A stretch of 64,000 nucleotides of DNA from contig JBAZHE010000001.1 of NCBI GenBank assembly GCA_041652555.1, positions 62,001 through 126,000 of the forward strand, in the 5' to 3' direction. The DNA is from JBAZHE01 sp041652555. GTDB lineage: Bacteria > Patescibacteriota > Patescibacteriia > Patescibacteriales > WJLG01. Position 1 is the first letter of the stretch. Every line of letters begins with the position of its first letter. Of this stretch, positions 56,427 through 64,000 are shown in pieces. Both the position numbers and the translations under genes were made by a program. A model generated the notes under the pieces. It was not told the origin of the DNA. It worked only from the letters and a program-made list of their open reading frames with translations, and ran no database searches.

Positions 56427-58154
56427 ATGAATAAGATTTGGCATATTAAACCGAAAGCTCGTGAAGAATTTTTTGAAAAATTTCCGGAGTACGGCCGGAT
56501 TTTTTCGCAACTTTTATATAATCGCGACTTAAAAGAAAAAGAAGAAGTTGAATATTTTTTGCATGCCAAGTATGAAGATAATTTTGATCCGTTCATTTTT
56601 CGTGATATGGAGGCGGCCGTTGCTTTGGCTATCAAGAAGATAAAAGAGCGTAAGAAAATTTGTATTTATGGCGACTATGATGCCGACGGGGTGACTGCGT
56701 CGGTTTTGTTGTCTGAAATTTTGACAACTATAAAAGCGGATTGTTTTGTGTATATTCCGGAGCGGGCCGGCGAAGGTTATGGCGTGAATCAAGAAGCGAT
56801 AGATAAAATTTTAAATAAAGGGGCGAATTTAATGATTACGGTAGACGGTGGAATTAGAAATAAAAAAGAAATTGAATATGCCAAAAGTAAAGGGTTAGAA
56901 ATTATAATTACCGATCATCATGAGCCGCCGGATGATGAAAAAGATTTACCGCCTTGCCTTATTATTAATCCGCATAATCACGGTGAAAAATATCCTTTTA
57001 AATTTTTATCCGGGGTGTCGGTGGCGTTTAAATTCGCTCGGGCGCTCTTGGAAAGATCAACTTTAACCGCCGAGCAGAAAAAAAAGATTTTAGAAAAGGT
57101 GATGGACTTGGTGGCGATCGGCACAGTGGCGGATTGTGTTTGTTTAACCGGAGAAAATCGTTTGTTTTTGAAAAAAGGTTTGGAGGTTTTGAATGCCGGA
57201 AAAAGAATCGGCTTAAAAGAATTAGTAAAAAAAGCCAAACTTGATGGAAAGAATTTAGAAGCTTGGAATATTGGTTTTCAAATTGCTCCTCGTTTAAATG
57301 CTTCTAGTCGTATGGGGTCAGCTAATAATGCCTTCAATCTTTTGTCCACCAAGGAAAAGGATGTAGCCGAGAAAGAGGCGGAATTTCTGGATGAACGCAA
57401 TCAGAAACGACAAAAAGAAACCGAATTGATGGTTGCCGAGGTGGAGGAGCAACTAAAAAAACAATTAGCAGAAAAAATAATTATTGGCGTCTGCCCAAAA
57501 GAAAGCAAAAATTGGAATGAAGGCGTTGTTGGCTTAGTAGCCGGTAGATTGACGGAAAAATATCATAAACCTACGTTGGTTTTAACAAGAAATGAAAATG
57601 ATTATAAAGGTTCCGGCCGATCAATTGACGAATTTAATTTATTTAATGCGGTTGAAGAATGTTCTGATTTACTTTTGAAGCACGGCGGACACAAAATGGC
57701 CTGCGGGTTTTCTTTAGCAACTTCGCGCCTCGAAGAATTTTCCAATAAGATGCGTAAAATCGCCCGCCGTGAATTAGAGAAAGCCAGCATGGAAGCAAAG
57801 ATTGAGATTGATATGGAGATAAATTTGGCCGAGGCGACTCGTCTTTTGGCGCGCGAAGTTCTTGGGCTGGCGCCGTTTGGTTATTACAATTCTCAGCCGA
57901 AATTTTTGAGCCGTAATGTTTTAATCAAAGATATTATTTTTATGGGTGCGGAAAGTCAACATTTGAAATTTCGCCTTGGTTCGGCCGACAATATTGGTGC
58001 TGGAGATTTTTGGGGCTTGAGTTTTAATCGCGCAACTGAATGGGCAGATCTAAAAATCGGCGACATTGTGGATATTGTTTATCAACTGGAAGAAAATGAA
58101 TTCAATGGAAAAATAAATTTACAATTAAAAATTCAAGATATTAAATTAAGTTGA
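56427..58154 (+). CDS. recJ: Single-stranded-DNA-specific exonuclease RecJ
   Basis: RecJ degrades single-stranded DNA 5'-3' in recombination and repair. The 575-residue product has ICIYGDYDADGVTASVLL, ITVDGGIRNKKEIEYAK, IIITDHHEPP (DHH motif), ATVADCVCL-like AIGTVADCVCLTGENR, and the DHHA1 GGHKMACGFSL, followed by an OB-like C-terminus. I use ATG 56427; a TTG at 56406 would overlap the small ORF. The stop abuts a family E repeat. Confidence 0.95.
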   Translation: MNKIWHIKPKAREEFFEKFPEYGRIFSQLLYNRDLKEKEEVEYFLHAKYEDNFDPFIFRDMEAAVALAIKKIKERKKICIYGDYDADGVTASVLLSEILTTIKADCFVYIPERAGEGYGVNQEAIDKILNKGANLMITVDGGIRNKKEIEYAKSKGLEIIITDHHEPPDDEKDLPPCLIINPHNHGEKYPFKFLSGVSVAFKFARALLERSTLTAEQKKKILEKVMDLVAIGTVADCVCLTGENRLFLKKGLEVLNAGKRIGLKELVKKAKLDGKNLEAWNIGFQIAPRLNASSRMGSANNAFNLLSTKEKDVAEKEAEFLDERNQKRQKETELMVAEVEEQLKKQLAEKIIIGVCPKESKNWNEGVVGLVAGRLTEKYHKPTLVLTRNENDYKGSGRSIDEFNLFNAVEECSDLLLKHGGHKMACGFSLATSRLEEFSNKMRKIARRELEKASMEAKIEIDMEINLAEATRLLAREVLGLAPFGYYNSQPKFLSRNVLIKDIIFMGAESQHLKFRLGSADNIGAGDFWGLSFNRATEWADLKIGDIVDIVYQLEENEFNGKINLQLKIQDIKLS

Positions 58155-58235
58155 TGTCATCCCCGCGAAGGCGGGAATCTAGTAAGTTTACAAAGTGCTC
58201 GCACTCTGGATTCCCGCTTTCGCGGGAATGACACA
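58155..58235. repeat. Intergenic inverted repeat, family E
   Basis: TGTCATCCCCGCGAAGGCGG and CCGCTTTCGCGGGAATGACA arms enclose about 40 bases between recJ and rnhA. Confidence 0.92.
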
Positions 58236-58243
58236 CGTGAGTT

Positions 58244-58669
58244 ATGTCAGACAAAAAATTTTTAACTATTTTTACCGACGGCGGGGCGCGGGGGAATCCA
58301 GGGCCGGCTGGAATTGGGGCGGTTTTGAAAAATGAGAAAGGGGAGACGGTGGCTGAGGTTTCGGAATATATTGGTAAGGCAACTAATAATCAAGCCGAAT
58401 ACAAGGCGGTAATTGCGGCCTTGGAAAAAGCTAAGAATCTTGGGGCCGAAGACTTGGATTTTGTTTTGGATAGTGAATTAGTAGTCAAGCAAATGAAACG
58501 CGAGTATAAAGTAAAAGACAAAGATTTAGCCGTGTTGTTTATGAAAGTTTATAATGCTTGCCAAGGATTTGAAAAAGTATCTTTTCGCCATGTGCGTCGC
58601 GAATTAAACAAAGAAGCTGATGCTTTAGTTAATAAAGCAATTGATGAAGTTTTAAAAAATAAGAAGTAG
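58244..58669 (+). CDS. rnhA: Ribonuclease HI family protein
   Basis: RNase HI cuts RNA in RNA-DNA hybrids. The 141-residue product has FTDGGARGNPGPAGIGAV (first Asp), NNQAEYKAVIAAL (Glu), LDFVLDSELVVKQM (Asp) and RRELNKEADALVNKAID (Asp), the full catalytic set of the archaeal/bacterial short RNase HI type. The start follows the family E repeat by a few bases. A bidirectional terminator separates it from the pyruvate oxidoreductase operon. Confidence 0.94.
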   Translation: MSDKKFLTIFTDGGARGNPGPAGIGAVLKNEKGETVAEVSEYIGKATNNQAEYKAVIAALEKAKNLGAEDLDFVLDSELVVKQMKREYKVKDKDLAVLFMKVYNACQGFEKVSFRHVRRELNKEADALVNKAIDEVLKNKK

Positions 58670-58696
58670 AAAATCATCTCCTGAGGAGGGTATTTA

Positions 58697-58730
58697 AAAA
58701 CAACGACTTTTAGGTCGTTGTTTTTTCGTT
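58697..58730. terminator. Bidirectional terminator between rnhA and porB
   Basis: ACAACGAC and GTCGTTGT pair, with T-runs on both strands. Confidence 0.88.
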
Positions 58731-58733
58731 TTT

Positions 58734-59684
58734 TTATTCAGCGTTTAATTTATATTTTTCAATATTCCCATCCGCTATTTTTTGTAATAATCTTATTTCT
58801 TCTTTGCCGGCTTCGCTTTTAAATAGATGTTTGAAGCGGGCTTGGGGTTTTAGGTATTCTTCTACGCTGATTTTTTCTTTTATTTTTGAAGCCTTAATAA
58901 GTTGGCCGTTTTCAAATTCTAAAAGGGGATAGAGTCCTGTTTGTGCGGCTAATTTACCAAGGCTCATTGCTGAATCAGTGGCAATGCCCCAGCCGGGAAC
59001 GCAAGGTGCCATAATTTGGATATATGACGGTCCGCCTAGTTCTAGAGCGCGTTTTACTTTACGCGTAATATCTTCCGGATAGCCGGCGGTTGATTGAGCG
59101 ATATATTTTAAGCCATGTGCTTGCGCGATAGCAATCATATCTTTTTTTCTTTGGGCTGAACCGATTGATTCGGCTCCGGCTGGTGTGGTAGCGGTTGAAG
59201 CACCTGGTTGAGTGGCACCTGAGGCTTGATAGCCGGTGTTGGAATAAATTTCTGTGTCATAGCAGATATAAAGAAAGTCATCACCGCGTTCCCAGGCGCC
59301 GGAAATGAGTCCAATCCCGATATCGAAAGTCGCGCCATCACCACCTTGGGCTATAACATTTATTTTTTCGGGAATTTGGCAAGTGCCGGATTTTTTATTA
59401 CCAGAACATTTCTTTTTGTAATCAAGAGCCGCTCTAATACCCGAAGCCAATGATGAGGAATTTTCAAAAATGGAATGGATCCAAGGAATTTTCCAAGCTG
59501 ATTCCGGATAAGGCGTAGTCGTCACTTCTAAACAGCCGGTGGCATTAGTAATAATAGTGTTTGGCCCAAAGCCACGCGAAGCGGACATAGCAGCAATCAT
59601 CTGTCCACAGCCAGCGCAAGCTCTGTGTCCGGGAGCGATTAAAACATCGCCGAGTTTTGGTTTTATAAGATTATCTGTTTTCAT
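58734..59684 (-). CDS. porB: Pyruvate:ferredoxin oxidoreductase, beta subunit
   Basis: The beta subunit binds thiamine diphosphate and one Fe-S cluster. Cys23 and Cys26 in RACAGCG, Cys51 in ATGCLEV and a later Cys in IMAPCVPGW are the expected cluster ligands. The TPP motif is GGDGATFDIGIG...YDTEIYSNTGYQASGATQPGA. The gene is last of a minus-strand operon with porC, porD and porA, separated from porA by the exported Cys-rich protein. Pyruvate is the likely substrate; other 2-oxoacids are possible. Confidence 0.94.
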   Translation of the reverse strand: MKTDNLIKPKLGDVLIAPGHRACAGCGQMIAAMSASRGFGPNTIITNATGCLEVTTTPYPESAWKIPWIHSIFENSSSLASGIRAALDYKKKCSGNKKSGTCQIPEKINVIAQGGDGATFDIGIGLISGAWERGDDFLYICYDTEIYSNTGYQASGATQPGASTATTPAGAESIGSAQRKKDMIAIAQAHGLKYIAQSTAGYPEDITRKVKRALELGGPSYIQIMAPCVPGWGIATDSAMSLGKLAAQTGLYPLLEFENGQLIKASKIKEKISVEEYLKPQARFKHLFKSEAGKEEIRLLQKIADGNIEKYKLNAE

Positions 59685-59692
59685 AAATTTTA

Positions 59693-60880
59693 TTAATTAC
59701 AAACGTGGAAATGATTTTTTCCACCAGCATCTTCACCGGTTTCGGTTTGGTCGCATTTTATATTTTTATTATAAGTATTACAATTGCATTTATCTCCAGG
59801 ATAACATTCATATAAAATATTTAGATTAGCATCTTTAAAAGTCGTATATATTTTTTCTATAGTTTCTATATCTTCTTCTTTTTTGGAAGACATAATACCT
59901 CTTATTGGTGTAACCATATCAATGCAAGTTCCGTTTTTATGCCCTAAAGAGGAATGGTTGACTGTTGGTGGCCAAGCTTCTGTTATTTCTAATTTTATAT
60001 CACCAATGTTATTATGAGCTTCTAATAATTTTTGATAAAAAGAATTTGCAACTTGGCAACTTTTTTGCGGGTATTTACAGGAGAAATTAGAAAGTAATCC
60101 AGTTATAGTTGTTGGTTCTTCACAGGCCATACAGCTTATTAAGTAATCCGTGCAACCAGCTGGTAGTGGCGCGCAACAGCAGATAGCATCATCTTTTTTA
60201 CCATCTTCAGAACATACGTCATTAATATTTTTCCATCCATCGCCGGCAGTAGCGCAAGTCTTGTCGAAGTTAGAGGATTTTGTTGTTGTTTTGGCTATAT
60301 AGTCACTGTCTGTTAATGTTGTCCATTTACAAAGATGATTACTAGCATTTTTCGCTGTTTTAACATTTGGTTTTTGAATTTTTGTTACGTTTAATTCTGT
60401 TAGTGCCGGGTTTATTTGTTGCAAGATCAGCCAGGAGGCCATTACTAAGACCAACCCTGAAAGAGAGGCGAAAATTATTTCTTTGGCTTCACCGATGGAT
60501 GAGGCGTTACCGCCGGCTAAAATCCAGCGGAAGCCACCGACCATCAACATTATGGCCGCCAATATTCCGACAATGCCAACCGCGTAATTGTAAATAGCTT
60601 TAACATAATCGGCGATTGGTTTGGTGTCGCCGGTATTAAAAGTTACCACGCCCTCTTTTCCAAGGCCTGGAATCGGCACTTGCATTGTATAAGTAATCGG
60701 TTCGTTTTTAGCCGCATAAGCCATTTCCGGTGCACTCAAAGAAAGTCCCAGACTGAAAGCCTGCACCATCGCGATAACCGCGAAAGAGTAAGCAAAGAAG
60801 CGAGGGAAAGAAAAAAACTTTTTGTGCTTTTTTTTCTTTTTTAGAAAAGGAAAGATTTTTTTAAGTTTAAATTTTAACAT
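59693..60880 (-). CDS. Exported VirB2-like protein with Cys-rich region and M15/LAS peptidase-like C-terminus
   Basis: A lysine-rich start and signal-like segment (29-50, ending MAYAA) precede two membrane helices (97-121, 134-154). These match the TrbC/VirB2 pilin pattern common in CPR (MLMVGGFRWILAGGNASSIGEAKEII, LILQQINPALTEL). A Cys-rich part follows, including CCC at 234-236, with 17 Cys overall. The C-terminus has SSLGHKNGTCID (His314, Asp321) and HFH (390-392), resembling the zinc site of LAS-type D-Ala-D-Ala peptidases. Activity is not proven. It sits inside the por operon. Confidence 0.8.
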   Translation of the reverse strand: MLKFKLKKIFPFLKKKKKHKKFFSFPRFFAYSFAVIAMVQAFSLGLSLSAPEMAYAAKNEPITYTMQVPIPGLGKEGVVTFNTGDTKPIADYVKAIYNYAVGIVGILAAIMLMVGGFRWILAGGNASSIGEAKEIIFASLSGLVLVMASWLILQQINPALTELNVTKIQKPNVKTAKNASNHLCKWTTLTDSDYIAKTTTKSSNFDKTCATAGDGWKNINDVCSEDGKKDDAICCCAPLPAGCTDYLISCMACEEPTTITGLLSNFSCKYPQKSCQVANSFYQKLLEAHNNIGDIKLEITEAWPPTVNHSSLGHKNGTCIDMVTPIRGIMSSKKEEDIETIEKIYTTFKDANLNILYECYPGDKCNCNTYNKNIKCDQTETGEDAGGKNHFHVCN

Positions 60881-60884
60881 AAAC

Positions 60885-62033
60885 CTATTTTATTATTTTT
60901 CTTAAATTTTCTTTAGTAATATCTTTTCCTCCTAAACCGACAACTACGCCGTTAATGATTGCGGTAGTTTTTCCATAAAGAGCGGATTTTACTTCAGTCT
61001 CTAATATTCCGCCAAGACCCAGGGAAATAGATTTTTCTAAAACAATTATTTTTTTGGCATTAGTTTTTTTGATAACAGCCAAAATTTCTTCGGCCGGAAA
61101 TGGTCTAAATGTTCTTAATTTTAAAACTCCTGTTTTATTTTTGAAAACGCCGGATTTTTTATTTTCTTCATCAATAGTTTCTTTTATAGTTCCAATTACC
61201 GAGCCTAAAGAAATAACAACAGTCTTTGCTTTAGTTGGGCCGTAATATTCGACTAGGCCATTATCATAACTTGAAATATTTTTTTCTTGCGGATTAAATA
61301 TTTTTTGTAATTTTATCCATTCTGATTTTATTAATTCTTTAGAATCTAGAATTTTTTGATTAAGCTCTAGGCGCATTTCTTGATAGTGAGTAGGTGTGAC
61401 AAGTGTGCCGAGCGAGCGCGGGTTAGCCGGATCAAGATAAGTTCCGTTCTTTGGCTTATAGTCAGGCAAGAATTTTTTAATATTTTTTTCTTCAGGAATA
61501 GAAACTTCTTCGTAGGAATGTGTTAAAACAAAACCATCAACATTTACAAAAGCCGGAACGGAAATTTTTTCGGCGATTTTGTAAGCTAGTAAGTGTTGAA
61601 AAACCGCTTCTTGATGATTCTCGGCAAAAAAAGACAACCAGCCGGCATCGCGAACAGACATAATGTCTTGCTGGTCATTCCAAATATTTATCGGCGCGCC
61701 AATCGCGCGGTTAGCACAAGTGATAACAATCGGCAATTGCATTCCAGCGATATTATAGATAACCTCGGTCATTAATAATAATCCTTGAGAGCTAGTAGAA
61801 GTGTAGGTGCGGACGCCAGAAGCGGAAGCACCCAAAACAATAGAGGCGGCGGCAAATTCGCTTTCAGCGCGTAATAATTCATAATCAGCAATTCCTTCAG
61901 CTTTGAAACGCGCCAAATCTTCCACAATATGAGTTTGTGGCGTAATCGGATAAGCGGAAATAACAGCCGGGCGGATATTTTTTATAGTTAAGGCAATAGC
62001 ACGACTGCCTTCTAATATTTGAGGTTTAGACAT
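60885..62033 (-). CDS. porA: Pyruvate:ferredoxin oxidoreductase, alpha subunit
   Basis: The alpha subunit carries the pyrimidine-binding part of the TPP site and the transketolase C-like domain. Starting at 62033 gives MSKPQILEGSRAIALTIKNIRPAVISAYPITPQTHIVEDLA, the canonical beginning; RTYTSTSSQGLLLMTEVIYNIAGMQLPIV and FVNVDGFVLTHSYEEV follow. The frame extends upstream to 62123, but those 30 codons are translation of a family E repeat (SSPRRRESR, LDPCLRGDD) and should be dropped. Confidence 0.95.
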   Translation of the reverse strand: MSKPQILEGSRAIALTIKNIRPAVISAYPITPQTHIVEDLARFKAEGIADYELLRAESEFAAASIVLGASASGVRTYTSTSSQGLLLMTEVIYNIAGMQLPIVITCANRAIGAPINIWNDQQDIMSVRDAGWLSFFAENHQEAVFQHLLAYKIAEKISVPAFVNVDGFVLTHSYEEVSIPEEKNIKKFLPDYKPKNGTYLDPANPRSLGTLVTPTHYQEMRLELNQKILDSKELIKSEWIKLQKIFNPQEKNISSYDNGLVEYYGPTKAKTVVISLGSVIGTIKETIDEENKKSGVFKNKTGVLKLRTFRPFPAEEILAVIKKTNAKKIIVLEKSISLGLGGILETEVKSALYGKTTAIINGVVVGLGGKDITKENLRKIIK

Positions 62034-62044
62034 ATAAGAATAGG

Positions 62045-62122
62045 TGTCATCCCCGCGAAGGCAGGGATCCAGAAATTTGTTTAGTACTTGCACTCTGGAT
62101 TCCCGCCTTCGCGGGGATGACA
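62045..62122. repeat. Intergenic inverted repeat, family E, between porA and porD
   Basis: TGTCATCCCCGCGAAGGCAG and CCGCCTTCGCGGGGATGACA arms. It lies inside the operon, upstream of the porA start. Confidence 0.92.
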
Positions 62123-62134
62123 AAAATGTTTTTT

Positions 62135-62401
62135 TTATTTTTTTTCTATTTCCATTTTAATGCATTTCACTGGGCACTCGGCGGCGCAAAGTCCGCAGCC
62201 TTTGCAGAAATCGTAATCGGTTTGCGGCTTATTTTTACCCTCGGCGTTAGCTTTCATTTTTACGCAATTTTCCGGACAAACCAAAGCACAACGACTACAG
62301 CCAATGCAAACGTCTAAATCAGTTTTTGGTATATAAGTTCTCCAATCGCCAGTTTTATTTATAATAGTAGAGCCTGGAGCAATAGTTAAGTCTAGTGTCA
62401 T
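62135..62401 (-). CDS. porD: Pyruvate:ferredoxin oxidoreductase, delta subunit (2[4Fe-4S])
   Basis: The 88-residue product contains two ferredoxin cluster motifs, CIGCSRCALVCPENC and CKGCGLCAAECPVKC. It passes electrons from the TPP subunits to ferredoxin. The N-terminus (GSTIINKTGDWRTYIP) is the typical PorD lead. It lies between porC and porA on the minus strand. Confidence 0.95.
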   Translation of the reverse strand: MTLDLTIAPGSTIINKTGDWRTYIPKTDLDVCIGCSRCALVCPENCVKMKANAEGKNKPQTDYDFCKGCGLCAAECPVKCIKMEIEKK

Positions 62402-62480
62402 ATTTAAGTTTTCTAAATTAATTAGCTAAAATGATAAATGATAAATGATGGATAAAAAAATAAATAAAATTTATCATTAA

Positions 62481-63041
62481 TCATTGTTTATAGATTTTTT
62501 CTATAGCTTGAATATTTTTATTAACTATCTCTTTACCTTTTTCTTCAAATTTTGTTTTGATGGCTTTTTTTAGGCCGTCAATGCTTATCGTGTTTCCTGT
62601 TTTAGCTAAAAGTCCCAGGATTGTGGTGTTAGCCAGATTGCGACCAAGAATTTCTATAGCGATTTTTGAAGCATCAGCGGCAAAAATATTTTTTTCCGGT
62701 ATAGGCTTTTTTTCTTTTCCAAAAGTCATCTTTAAATCTTTAATTGGCTGGGAAGTGTTGACGATTACCATAATATTTTTTTCGCAATCAGCCGCTAAAT
62801 TCATACCTAATAAAGTTGAGTCAAGGATTATCAAAATATCCGGACGATAAACTTGTTCGCGGGTGCGGATTGGCTTATCGTCAATCCTCGCAAAAGCTTG
62901 AATCGGCGCGCCGGTTCTTTCCACGCCAAAAGACGGAAAAGCCTGGGCTTGTTTGCCGTCTTCATAGGCGGCGATGGCAATTAATTCGGCGGCCGTCACC
63001 ACTCCTTGTCCGCCACGGCCGTGCAGTCTAATTTGTATCAT
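62481..63041 (-). CDS. porC: Pyruvate:ferredoxin oxidoreductase, gamma subunit
   Basis: The 186-residue product begins MIQIRLHGRGGQGVVTAAELIAIAAYEDGKQAQAFPSFGVERTGAPIQAFARI, the family hallmark, and continues with the CoA-binding-type domain. It heads the four-gene enzyme cluster. Its start overlaps the end of the DsbA-like gene by 14 bases, so the two are co-transcribed. Confidence 0.95.
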   Translation of the reverse strand: MIQIRLHGRGGQGVVTAAELIAIAAYEDGKQAQAFPSFGVERTGAPIQAFARIDDKPIRTREQVYRPDILIILDSTLLGMNLAADCEKNIMVIVNTSQPIKDLKMTFGKEKKPIPEKNIFAADASKIAIEILGRNLANTTILGLLAKTGNTISIDGLKKAIKTKFEEKGKEIVNKNIQAIEKIYKQ

Positions 63042-63681
63042 ATGTTTCTAATAATTTATCAACTATTAATTTCCAATTTTCTAAAGAAATATCGCCTTTT
63101 ACTATATAACTATTAACGAAAGATGTTGGCGTTCCGGAAACTTCAAGAGCAATAGCTTCATCATCATCTTTTTTGATTTGTTCTTTATAATATTCTCCTT
63201 TATAACATCGATCAAAACGCGCTTGGTCGGCGCCAATAGCGGAAAGTTGGGCGGAAAAATTAGCTACATTCACATTTTCTTGATTAAAAAATAGCTCATC
63301 ATGTATTGGCCAAAATAATCCTTGTTCTCCAGCACAGCGGGCGGCTAGCGCTAAGGCATAGGAATTGTTGTGTCCAATATAATCCTTGTAAACTATTTTT
63401 AATTTTCCTGGATATAAAGCGCGCAAAGTTTCTAAAGTGGTGGCGGAATTTTTGCAATATGGACATTCAAAGTCGGAAAATTCTATAATCGTTATAGCTG
63501 GCTTGGCTGAACCGATCCAAAAATTTCCTTCAATGGAAACATCGTATTTTCTAGCTTCTTGATTTTCGGAAATAGGAATTTTTATGAATCGTGCGACCAG
63601 GGCGCTTAGCAAAAGAACGGCGAAAAATATTATAATCACCAGTTTCTTGTGGTTGTGTTTTTCCATTGTTTCTTCGGCCAT
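63028..63681 (-). CDS. Membrane-anchored DsbA-like thiol oxidoreductase
   Basis: A membrane anchor (LVIIIFFAVLLLSALVARF, 14-32) precedes a thioredoxin-fold domain of the DsbA/BdbD type. The active site CPYC is at Cys73 and Cys76 (EFSDFECPYCKNSA), and the cis-Pro loop is VSGTPTSFVN. It should introduce or shuffle disulfides outside the membrane. Its location before por genes and the Cys-rich exported protein in the same operon suggests a substrate close by; this is inference. Confidence 0.92.
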   Translation of the reverse strand: MAEETMEKHNHKKLVIIIFFAVLLLSALVARFIKIPISENQEARKYDVSIEGNFWIGSAKPAITIIEFSDFECPYCKNSATTLETLRALYPGKLKIVYKDYIGHNNSYALALAARCAGEQGLFWPIHDELFFNQENVNVANFSAQLSAIGADQARFDRCYKGEYYKEQIKKDDDEAIALEVSGTPTSFVNSYIVKGDISLENWKLIVDKLLETYDTN

Positions 63682-63737
63682 AAAAAGATATAATAAAGAT
63701 AGTTAAATTATATCATCATTAGCTAAGTTCTCCAAAT

Positions 63738-63875
63738 ATGAAAAATAATTTAAGCGAGTGGGAAAAAAAGCTGGAAAAAAAGATGGTAGCCAGAGCCAAA
63801 AAAGGAAAACCTAAGATGAGGGTGTCAGGGGCTAGTGTTAAGGCTTTGGAAAAAATTATAAGAGGTAAGGTATAA
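63738..63875 (+). CDS. Small basic protein (45 aa), unknown
   Basis: ATG 63738 to TAA 63875 reads MKNNLSEWEKKLEKKMVARA then KKGKPKMRVSGASVKALEKI. It is lysine-rich and helical, with a final IIRGKV. It ends 3 bases before xth, so it is likely co-translated with it. Such small basic proteins are often seen next to CPR repair genes; no function can be given. Confidence 0.6.
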   Translation: MKNNLSEWEKKLEKKMVARAKKGKPKMRVSGASVKALEKIIRGKV

Positions 63876-63878
63876 TTT

Positions 63879-64000
63879 ATGAAAATAATCTCTTGGAATG
63901 TTAATGGGATAAGGGCAGTAATCAAAAAGGGTTTTGTGAAATTTTTACAAACAGAAAAACCTGATGTTTTGTGTTTGCAGGAAATTAAAATTTCTGACAG
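63879..64000 (+). CDS. xth: Exodeoxyribonuclease III (3'-truncated by window)
   Basis: The visible 40 residues MKIISWNVNGIRAVIKKGF then LQTEKPDVLCLQEIKISD match the ExoIII/APE1 start (SWNVNGIRA, DVLCLQEIK with the metal-binding Glu). The enzyme repairs abasic sites and trims 3' ends. The rest is outside the window. Confidence 0.93.
   Translation, partial: MKIISWNVNGIRAVIKKGFVKFLQTEKPDVLCLQEIKISD

Noticed and set aside
62034..62123. N-terminal 30-codon extension of porA
   Set aside because: It is translation of a family E repeat; the conserved PorA start is at 62033.

Overview
The window looks like chromosomal DNA of a Candidate Phyla Radiation (Patescibacteria, Parcubacteria-like) bacterium. 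It is A+T-rich with short intergenic gaps. Supporting traits are an RNA polymerase alpha subunit without its C-terminal domain, an alanyl-tRNA synthetase that ends after the editing domain, lysine/glutamate tails on S1, S9 and S11, VirB2-type pilin-like segments, and many small palindromic repeats, several of them inserted in frame inside genes. UGA is used as a stop (for example at 21249 and 29991) and an SPF-type release factor 2 is encoded, so this is not a UGA=Gly lineage. Placement is inferred from gene content, not from a tree.

Layout. 1-9.4 kb: helicase-nuclease (cut by the window edge), ruvB, queA, rpsA, ftsH, trmD and a DHH phosphoesterase. 9.5-14.9 kb: a small unknown gene, rbfA-infB, surface proteins and rnhB. 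14.9-21.4 kb: an integron-like island. A tyrosine recombinase faces away from an array of same-strand genes separated by attC-like sites, with higBA inserted at the recombinase-proximal end and a Fic gene beyond the far end. 22.5-29.9 kb: trxB, a thioredoxin-fold lipoprotein, rny, a HU gene, three tRNAs and a UvrD helicase carrying an internal DnaQ-type exonuclease. 30-33.9 kb: two lytic transglycosylases and alaS. 34-38.3 kb: the infA-rpmJ-rpsM-rpsK-rpsD-rpoA-rplQ-rplM-rpsI operon. 38.5-44.9 kb: matrixin-like protease, prfB, comEC and membrane proteins. 45-50.5 kb: AMP-forming and ADP-forming acetyl-CoA synthetases around a decayed REP-associated transposase. 50.5-58.7 kb: murJ, cell-envelope lipoproteins, lepA, recJ and RNase HI. 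58.7-63.7 kb: a pyruvate:ferredoxin oxidoreductase operon on the minus strand, containing an exported VirB2-like/M15-like Cys-rich protein and a DsbA-like protein. The start of xth lies at the right edge.

The main discovery is the integron-like array. In a cassette integron, the first bases of each cassette (TTRRRY side) are complementary to the R'' core of the attC at that cassette's own end. Four consecutive units do this: GTTCTACG (16652) with CGTAGAAC (17449), GTTGTCTG (17572) with CAGACAAC (18385), GTTATACG (18560) with CGTACAAC (20413, 7 of 8), and GTTAGGCG (20536) with CGCCTAAC (21315). The pairs sit next to L''/L' inverted repeats of 10-11 bp. All cassette genes share one strand, and the recombinase is divergent at the head. 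The recombinase is XerC/D-like and lacks the extra segment typical of IntI, so this may be an undescribed integron type in the CPR.

Metabolically, pyruvate:ferredoxin oxidoreductase, ADP-forming acetate-CoA ligase and acetyl-CoA synthetase fit fermentation of pyruvate to acetate with ATP gain. TrxB, the two thioredoxin-fold exported proteins and the Cys-rich secreted protein suggest active extracytoplasmic disulfide chemistry.
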